Below are positions 32,292 to 35,800 of a stretch of 35,800 bases of DNA, piece by piece (within the stretch, counting starts at the first letter, position 1; each line of letters begins with the position of its first letter). Below the pieces are notes generated by a model, which saw nothing but the letters and a program-made list of their open reading frames with translations, did not search any database and had not been told where the DNA came from. Made by a program: the position numbers and the translations under genes. The DNA is from Pseudomonadota bacterium (lineage in GTDB: Bacteria > Myxococcota_A > UBA796 > GCA-2862545): the NCBI GenBank assembly GCA_005797785.1, contig SYKL01000459.1, forward strand, positions 1 to 35,800, in the 5' to 3' direction.

Positions 32292-33752
32292 TTATCTCGG
32301 GTTTACAGCGATATTTGGGGTATCCTTGGGCGAGCGAAGTCCGGCGATGTTGGCGATGGTTGGGGCGATGGACCGGGTGTCTTGCTCCACCGAGAGGACT
32401 TGGCCGTGGATTCCCGCGCCGACCATCAGCCAGGGGACCAACTGATCGTAGTCGTAGGGTGTTCCGTGGCTTGTTCCCAGCCCTTCCGCACCGGGGTAGT
32501 TGTACAGGGCGTCTGGATCGCGGACCAAGTAGAGATCTCCAGATCGCTCGGAATCCACGGACAGACGCACCGCGCGATCGATGGCGTCGTCCGAGGCGGG
32601 TTGGTCGCGCCAGGGCACCGCGCGCGCGATGCCAGGGACCGCTTCCAAAGCCTCGGCAACCGCTTTCAAGGCGTCTAAACGTTTTTCCTGTAACAGAGAG
32701 GGCGGCAACCAAACCCCTGGGTCTTCGATCAGCACATCGCCGGTGATCCCTTGTGCTCGAAGTGCGGCGTTGGCGGCGGTGGTCAGGTCGGCCTGGTTGA
32801 TTCGCTTTGAGGTGTATGGGGCAGCGCCATGGTCGGAACTGAGCACCACGGTGTACTTTTCCGCGCCGATCTTTGCATCGAGGGTTGCGAACAATAGGCC
32901 TAGATCCTGATCCAATCGGAGGACGGAATCGACGGCCTCCCAGCTGTCGCTGGTGAAGCTGTGTCCGATGTAGTCCACTTCTGAGTAGCTGATCGTCAAC
33001 AGGTCGGGGGTTTCGTCGGCCCCCAGCGAATAACGGTCAATGGACGCGATGGCGGCCTCGGTGAGGGCCGTTCCGGCCTCCGGTCGGGCGAGGAAGGACC
33101 CGGGGAATTTGTCGCCCAGGGGGGCATGAGGGAACGTTCGCTCGCCACGTCCAGCGGGATCGGCCTCGAAAGCCTGATCGTCCGGAAACCACTGAGCGTA
33201 TTTTTCGGGAAACAGAGGAACCCATTCGGTTGTGGAGTATTTGCTGAGATCGACGTTTTCGAAGGGGGGCGTAAACCGGCCGGCCTTTTTGTCGAAATAG
33301 ACTACGGCGGCCGGATAATGGCCTCCAAGTAGGATAGCGCCTCGATCTTTGAGGGAGAGCGACACCACCGAACCGCCCGCCTCGTGGAAGACGTCGGCCA
33401 CGGGTTCGGTCCGAAGAAAGTCGAGATTGGCGCAGTAGGTCGGTTTCCCGTCGATCAACCAATCGTTGGAGGGGATGCCGTGTGCAGACGGAGAGGTGCC
33501 CGTCGAAAGTGTGGCATGGCCCGGACAAGTAAAGGTGACCGAGTGCTGGTGTCTTGCTGTTGCTTGCCAAGCAGCGGGTCCCGTTAAACGTGAAAACCCA
33601 CCGGTTGCCAATGTTTTTGCCCGGTCGAGCAAACGAGTGGGGAACTGGTCGACGATCACGAACACCACGAGGCGTGGCGTTGGGGGGGGTAACGGCGCTG
33701 CCTCGGGGGGTTTCAGACAGCCGAACAAGCCGAGCCACAGTAACGAGCGCAT
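32292..33752 (-). CDS. PafA-like alkaline phosphatase lipoprotein
   Basis: 486 residues. A lipoprotein signal (RSLLWLGLFGC, Cys12) leads a type I phosphodiesterase / alkaline phosphatase-superfamily domain. Two-metal-site ligands are all visible: Asp35 (VDQF), nucleophile Thr75 (FTCPGH), Asp260 and His264 (SEVDYIGHSF), Asp307 and His308 (SSDHGA) and His429 (GTSHGTPYD). The residues that make PafA a monoesterase, Asn96 (SNDW) and Lys135 and Arg137 (SLKDRGA), are present too, so phosphomonoesters are the likely substrates. GGGGGA precedes the ATG. It probably supplies phosphate outside the cell. The protease gene begins 57 bases after its stop, with its own promoter between. Confidence 0.88.
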   Translation of the reverse strand: MRSLLWLGLFGCLKPPEAAPLPPPTPRLVVFVIVDQFPTRLLDRAKTLATGGFSRLTGPAAWQATARHQHSVTFTCPGHATLSTGTSPSAHGIPSNDWLIDGKPTYCANLDFLRTEPVADVFHEAGGSVVSLSLKDRGAILLGGHYPAAVVYFDKKAGRFTPPFENVDLSKYSTTEWVPLFPEKYAQWFPDDQAFEADPAGRGERTFPHAPLGDKFPGSFLARPEAGTALTEAAIASIDRYSLGADETPDLLTISYSEVDYIGHSFTSDSWEAVDSVLRLDQDLGLLFATLDAKIGAEKYTVVLSSDHGAAPYTSKRINQADLTTAANAALRAQGITGDVLIEDPGVWLPPSLLQEKRLDALKAVAEALEAVPGIARAVPWRDQPASDDAIDRAVRLSVDSERSGDLYLVRDPDALYNYPGAEGLGTSHGTPYDYDQLVPWLMVGAGIHGQVLSVEQDTRSIAPTIANIAGLRSPKDTPNIAVNPR

Positions 33753-33803
33753 GATTCCCCCTGATGCGTGGTCTTGACCTAGTTTGTGGGCGGGAGCAAG
33801 CGG

Positions 33804-33821
33804 CGTTGCGCTATCGTTGCG
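33804..33821. repeat. direct repeat CGTTGCG, 11-bp period
   Basis: Two perfect copies (33,804-33,810 and 33,815-33,821) separated by CTAT, upstream of the phosphatase start at 33,752 and downstream of the AbiEi-like gene. One helical turn apart, so an activator site is conceivable, but seven bases can occur by chance. Confidence 0.45.
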
Positions 33822-33836
33822 GGTTTGCGTGTGGTG

Positions 33837-34859
33837 TCACGCAGTCGTTGCCGCTGTGCGCATGGCGTCATGATCGTCTTTAGGGACATTCGGGCGCCCC
33901 TTCAGGTCGAGGTAGATCTGCACGGGGTGCGCGACTTGGACATCGTCGACACTGGATCCACCCCAAAGGTAGGAAGGATCTTCGATTTGAATGAAACGAA
34001 TGTTCTGTGGGACGGCATCCGCGTGAAAACGCAGCGCCGCGGCATCGTCGGGCTCTGGGAGACGGTCGACCAAGAAAACCACCTCTGGAAAGTCCTCTCT
34101 GCCCTTGGTCCAACGTGCGGCGGAAATGCCGGTGAGGGCGTGGCTGATGCCGATTTCCGATAGGGAGGCGCTGGTGCGGCGCAACAACTCTTCCGGTGAT
34201 TGCGCGTCGACATGTCCGACGCACTGATCCATTCTAGCAAGATTCCAGGTTTCCCGCCAAGCTTCTAGCATGAGGAAGGTGTCGCGAACGCGAACGCCGT
34301 CGGAATCGCGGAGAACGAGCTGGTCTTGCTCAAGTCGCTGCACGATTCTGCTGGTGAAACCCTCATCTACACCTGCAGAGCGTGCGAGTTCGCGCTGGGA
34401 AAAAGCGCGGGTGGGCTCCAGCAACAGCACTCGAGAAATGCGGGAGCTGCGAGCGGCAAAAGCATTGGAAGGACGCCCGACCTGCTTCTTTATGGGGCGA
34501 CGTCCCTCGACGCGAACGAGCATGCCGGGAAGAACGATATGAGCGTTTCCAGCGGTATCTACCCACGGCAACTGAGCCTGCGTACACAGCTCTCGACCGA
34601 CGGAACCCATGTGGGGTGTGAAAATGAGCGGGATTAGCCGAGATCCGGCTGCGGGCACGCGGGCTTTGAGACGCTCAATTGCCATGGCGATGTGCGCCGT
34701 GCCGCCGGTGGGGGCCCATTCGACGATGAGCGAGCGCCAACCGCTTTTTACTTCGATGCCCGTCTCTGTATGTTCGATACGGACGGAATCCAGCGGGACG
34801 GAAAGGAGGTCGGCCACCAGTGCCAACAACAGATCGAGCGGGGGTGTGGAAATAGGCAT
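33837..34859 (-). CDS. AbiEi-like winged-helix protein (orphan)
   Basis: 340 residues. The central region has WVDTAGNAHIVLPGMLVRVEG (about 99-119) followed by a winged-helix motif FSQRELARSAGVDEGFTSRI (about 153-172), and the C-terminal half ends HPVQIYLDLKGRPNVPKDD. This order (Asp-rich GNAHI strand, wHTH, P-V-Q-x-Y-x-D-L) is the one in AbiEi-type antitoxin and related regulator families. Members act as antitoxins with the nucleotidyltransferase AbiEii, or as stand-alone regulators. No AbiEii-type gene is adjacent: the neighbours are the phosphatase and a small membrane protein. So it is either an orphan regulator or a remnant. Start ATG 34859, weak ribosome site. Confidence 0.7.
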   Translation of the reverse strand: MPISTPPLDLLLALVADLLSVPLDSVRIEHTETGIEVKSGWRSLIVEWAPTGGTAHIAMAIERLKARVPAAGSRLIPLIFTPHMGSVGRELCTQAQLPWVDTAGNAHIVLPGMLVRVEGRRPIKKQVGRPSNAFAARSSRISRVLLLEPTRAFSQRELARSAGVDEGFTSRIVQRLEQDQLVLRDSDGVRVRDTFLMLEAWRETWNLARMDQCVGHVDAQSPEELLRRTSASLSEIGISHALTGISAARWTKGREDFPEVVFLVDRLPEPDDAAALRFHADAVPQNIRFIQIEDPSYLWGGSSVDDVQVAHPVQIYLDLKGRPNVPKDDHDAMRTAATTA

Positions 34860-34967
34860 GTTTGCTCACTAGCCCAAAAATGGCGGTGTTGGCAAATCAT
34901 GATCGAGCGATTTCAGGAAATTGACGGGTAAAAGTAGATAATGTATGTGTGCGATCTTGTGTTAAAT

Positions 34968-35001
34968 GGGGAGCAATTGTGCAAATTCACCGAATTGCCC
35001 C
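34968..35001. repeat. imperfect inverted repeat downstream of the 62-residue gene
   Basis: GGGG-AG-CAATT (34,968-34,978) can pair with AATTGCCCC (34,993-35,001) with a two-base bulge. It lies just past the stop of the small membrane-protein gene and could be a weak terminator; no clear T tract follows. The remainder of the 34,860-35,009 gap is AT-rich without a gene. Confidence 0.35.
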
Positions 35002-35009
35002 GTATCATT

Positions 35010-35198
35010 TCAAGAAGACATGACCGCTGCGATTCCTCGTAGGGCGACGCCCAAGATAACCTGGGCACCGAAACCATAGTTCGCACCTTTCTTTGTTTCC
35101 GCGCCCTTGGCCAATGCGTGGACCAGAATGAGCCCGATGCACCCACCAAAAAAACCGGCTGCAAAGCCCAAACCTACGCTTCCTTCTTCGTCACTCAT
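35010..35198 (-). CDS. 62-residue small membrane protein
   Basis: 62 residues from ATG 35198, with CGGAGG four bases upstream. A short acidic start (MSDEEGS) is followed by a Gly-rich hydrophobic helix (about 7-29), a short polar linker (KGAETKKGAN) and a second hydrophobic helix (about 41-59), so it is a helical hairpin in the membrane. I do not recognise the family. It is compact and has a strong ribosome site and no overlap with other genes, so it is probably real. The Shine-Dalgarno can pair with a CCTCC a few bases upstream (see 35,203-35,216). Confidence 0.65.
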   Translation of the reverse strand: MSDEEGSVGLGFAAGFFGGCIGLILVHALAKGAETKKGANYGFGAQVILGVALRGIAAVMSS

Positions 35199-35202
35199 GT
35201 AG

Positions 35203-35216
35203 CCTCCGATGGGAGG
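35203..35216 (-). promoter_or_regulatory. hairpin over the Shine-Dalgarno of the 62-residue gene
   Basis: On the minus strand CCTCC-CATC-GGAGG, a 5-base-pair stem with a 4-base loop, covers the GGAGG that precedes ATG 35,198. If transcribed it would mask ribosome binding. The short stem makes it only suggestive. Confidence 0.4.
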
Positions 35217-35218
35217 AT

Positions 35219-35246
35219 ATGACGGAGTTTTCGGGAATGCTAGATT
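35219..35246 (+). promoter_or_regulatory. possible promoter reading into the right-end junction
   Basis: ATGACG (35,219-35,224), 16-base spacer, TAGATT (35,241-35,246), similar to other promoters in the window (TTGACG/TAGACT, TTGCAT/TAGATT). It points toward the GTG start at 35,277. Confidence 0.35.
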
Positions 35247-35276
35247 TTGGAAGACGTTTATTGGCGGGGAGGCAAC

Positions 35277-35400
35277 GTGCGGTGCGGGCCCGGACAGAAG
35301 GGGTACACTTCACTGGTTTTGGAGTACCCCGAAAACCGGCTTAGATATGGCGCCCCGCGCTGGTCCAGACGGAGCATAGCGGAGCAGAGACCCTCCTATC
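35277..35400 (+). pseudogene. start of an interrupted gene entering the high-G+C tail
   Basis: GTG 35277 has GGGGAGG four bases upstream and a plausible promoter 30 bases further up. The frame reads RCGPGQKGYTSLVLEYPEN and so on with ordinary local composition until about 35,350. Beyond that the base composition jumps, and the same frame becomes an Arg/Pro/Ala-rich shadow of the helix-turn-helix frame, ending at 35,663. I read this as a genuine gene start cut by an insertion, deletion or assembly join; no family could be recognised from the 25 or so natural residues. The end given here is approximate. Confidence 0.3.
35300..35337. repeat. two nested inverted repeats at the junction
   Basis: GGGGTAC (35,300-35,306) with GTACCCC (35,324-35,330), and GGTTTT (35,315-35,320) with AAAACC (35,332-35,337). 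The two interleave and cannot both form at once. They sit just left of the G+C break, as recombination or attachment sites sometimes do, but could also be a terminator or attenuator-like structure. Confidence 0.6.
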
Positions 35401-35449
35401 GTGGTGCATCACCGCCCGGACGCCCCGCGTGCTCGGGCCCGCGCGCCGG

Positions 35450-35800
35450 ATGCGGCACGTCCTGCTGGACGAGCCTGCGGGCCACGCAGAAGCCGAGGCC
35501 GAACCGTCCGATTCGGACTGCGGGCCACGCGCCGGCGCTGCGGGCCACGACCGCGGGCCACGCCAGCCGGCGCCGAACCGCTGGCTTCCGATGCGCGACC
35601 GGATGCGGGCGACGCTGGAGCGCGCCCGCCGCTACGCCCGCATCATCCGGGAGGACCGGCTGACGCAGGAGGAGCTGGCGTCCCGCGAGGGAGTGTCCGG
35701 CCCGCGCGTGAACCAGGTGCTGTCCTTCCTGCGGCTGGACCCGTCCATCCTCGGGGACCTGACCGACCTGACGAGCAGCGAGCCCATCCCGTCGATGGAC
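35450..35800 (+). CDS. helix-turn-helix protein, C-terminally cut by the window edge
   Basis: From ATG 35450 the frame is open for 117 codons to the edge; it is also open upstream to 35,345 without a better start than a GTG at 35,429. Residues 1-45 are Ala/Pro/Gly-rich. Residues about 46-100 are helical and basic: MRDRMRATLERARRYARII, then the clear HTH segment RLTQEELASREGVSGPRVNQ and VLSFLRLDP. The pattern (TQEELA-x-REGVS-x-x-RVxQ-L) is the ParB/KorB-like HTH found at the ends of serine recombinases and in small proteins near them. The third codon position is almost always G or C, unlike every other gene here, so it is foreign to the rest of the window. Confidence 0.7.
   Translation, partial: MRHVLLDEPAGHAEAEAEPSDSDCGPRAGAAGHDRGPRQPAPNRWLPMRDRMRATLERARRYARIIREDRLTQEELASREGVSGPRVNQVLSFLRLDPSILGDLTDLTSSEPIPSMD
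35477..35562. repeat. four copies of the 10-mer GCGGGCCACG
   Basis: Perfect copies at 35,477-35,486, 35,520-35,529, 35,540-35,549 and 35,553-35,562. Copies 1 and 3 encode Ala-Gly-His, copies 2 and 4 give Gly-Pro-Arg, so they are in two frames of the HTH gene. This points to a nucleotide-level repeat, not protein selection. Confidence 0.75.

Noticed and set aside
35247-35663. 138-codon open frame on the plus strand over the right-end junction
   Set aside because: After about 35,350 its product is Arg/Ala/Gly/Pro-rich shadow sequence of the HTH frame. Only the first part from GTG 35,277 may be a genuine gene start.
1-35800. CRISPR arrays, tRNA or rRNA genes, insertion sequences
   Set aside because: No regularly spaced direct repeats, cloverleaf-like segments or transposase motifs were seen; the intergenic gaps are too short for most of these.

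Overview
The window reads as an ordinary chromosomal stretch of a Gram-negative bacterium, most likely a Myxococcota-type (former deltaproteobacterial) lineage, probably a metagenomic contig. The reasons are several lipoproteins with a lipobox, a Hanks-type kinase with a proline-rich linker and one membrane span, an AgmX/PglI-like C-terminal domain on a secreted protease, a PPP-type phosphatase at the left edge, and a base composition in the high fifties of percent G+C by eye. The lineage is an inference from family content. No rRNA, tRNA, CRISPR array or insertion sequence was seen. Genes are packed tightly: there is no gene-free stretch of 300 bases, and the longest gaps are 28,074-28,307 (divergent promoter region) and 35,199-35,449 (junction region).

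Left third (1-13.9 kb): a truncated PPP phosphatase; a DUF6929 beta-propeller-like protein; a GNAT acetyltransferase; an unknown acidic Trp-rich protein; a minus-strand cluster of AmpG-like permease, DUF6165 protein and DsbD/ScsB-type disulfide reductase; a plus-strand pair of metzincin-like lipoprotein and HEAT-like secreted protein; and a minus-strand operon nadE - ABC ATPase - ABC permease - small membrane protein - TatD-like hydrolase.

Middle (13.9-25.6 kb): an M28 peptidase lipoprotein; a polyprenol/phytol-kinase-like membrane protein with a zinc-ribbon protein; a 54-residue very basic protein with its own terminator; the radical SAM protein YgiQ; an exported protein of seven cysteine-paired repeats; a coupled trio YkgJ-type cysteine-cluster protein - alpha/beta hydrolase - HupE/UreJ-like membrane protein; and, divergent from the trio, an HExxH protein with an EpmC-like signature followed by a Ser/Thr kinase; then uppP.

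Right third (25.6-35.8 kb): lipid- and envelope-flavoured genes (LURP-one-like, DUF2804, cyclopropane-fatty-acid-synthase-like methyltransferase, extended SDR). Three secreted proteins lie on the minus strand: a BsuPI-domain protein, a trypsin/propeller/AgmX protease, and a PafA-like phosphatase lipoprotein. An orphan AbiEi-like winged-helix protein and a 62-residue membrane protein follow. The last ~400 bases are sharply different: about 75% G+C (301 of 400 by hand count over 35,401-35,800), with an open helix-turn-helix reading frame running off the end. Just before them lie nested inverted repeats and the start of what looks like an interrupted gene. That boundary is either a mobile-element edge or an assembly chimera.

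No complete undescribed system is proven here. The most promising leads are the chimeric protease beside a BsuPI-domain protein, the EpmC-like HExxH protein divergent from a two-domain cysteine-cluster protein, the seven-repeat paired-cysteine protein, and the high-G+C junction.
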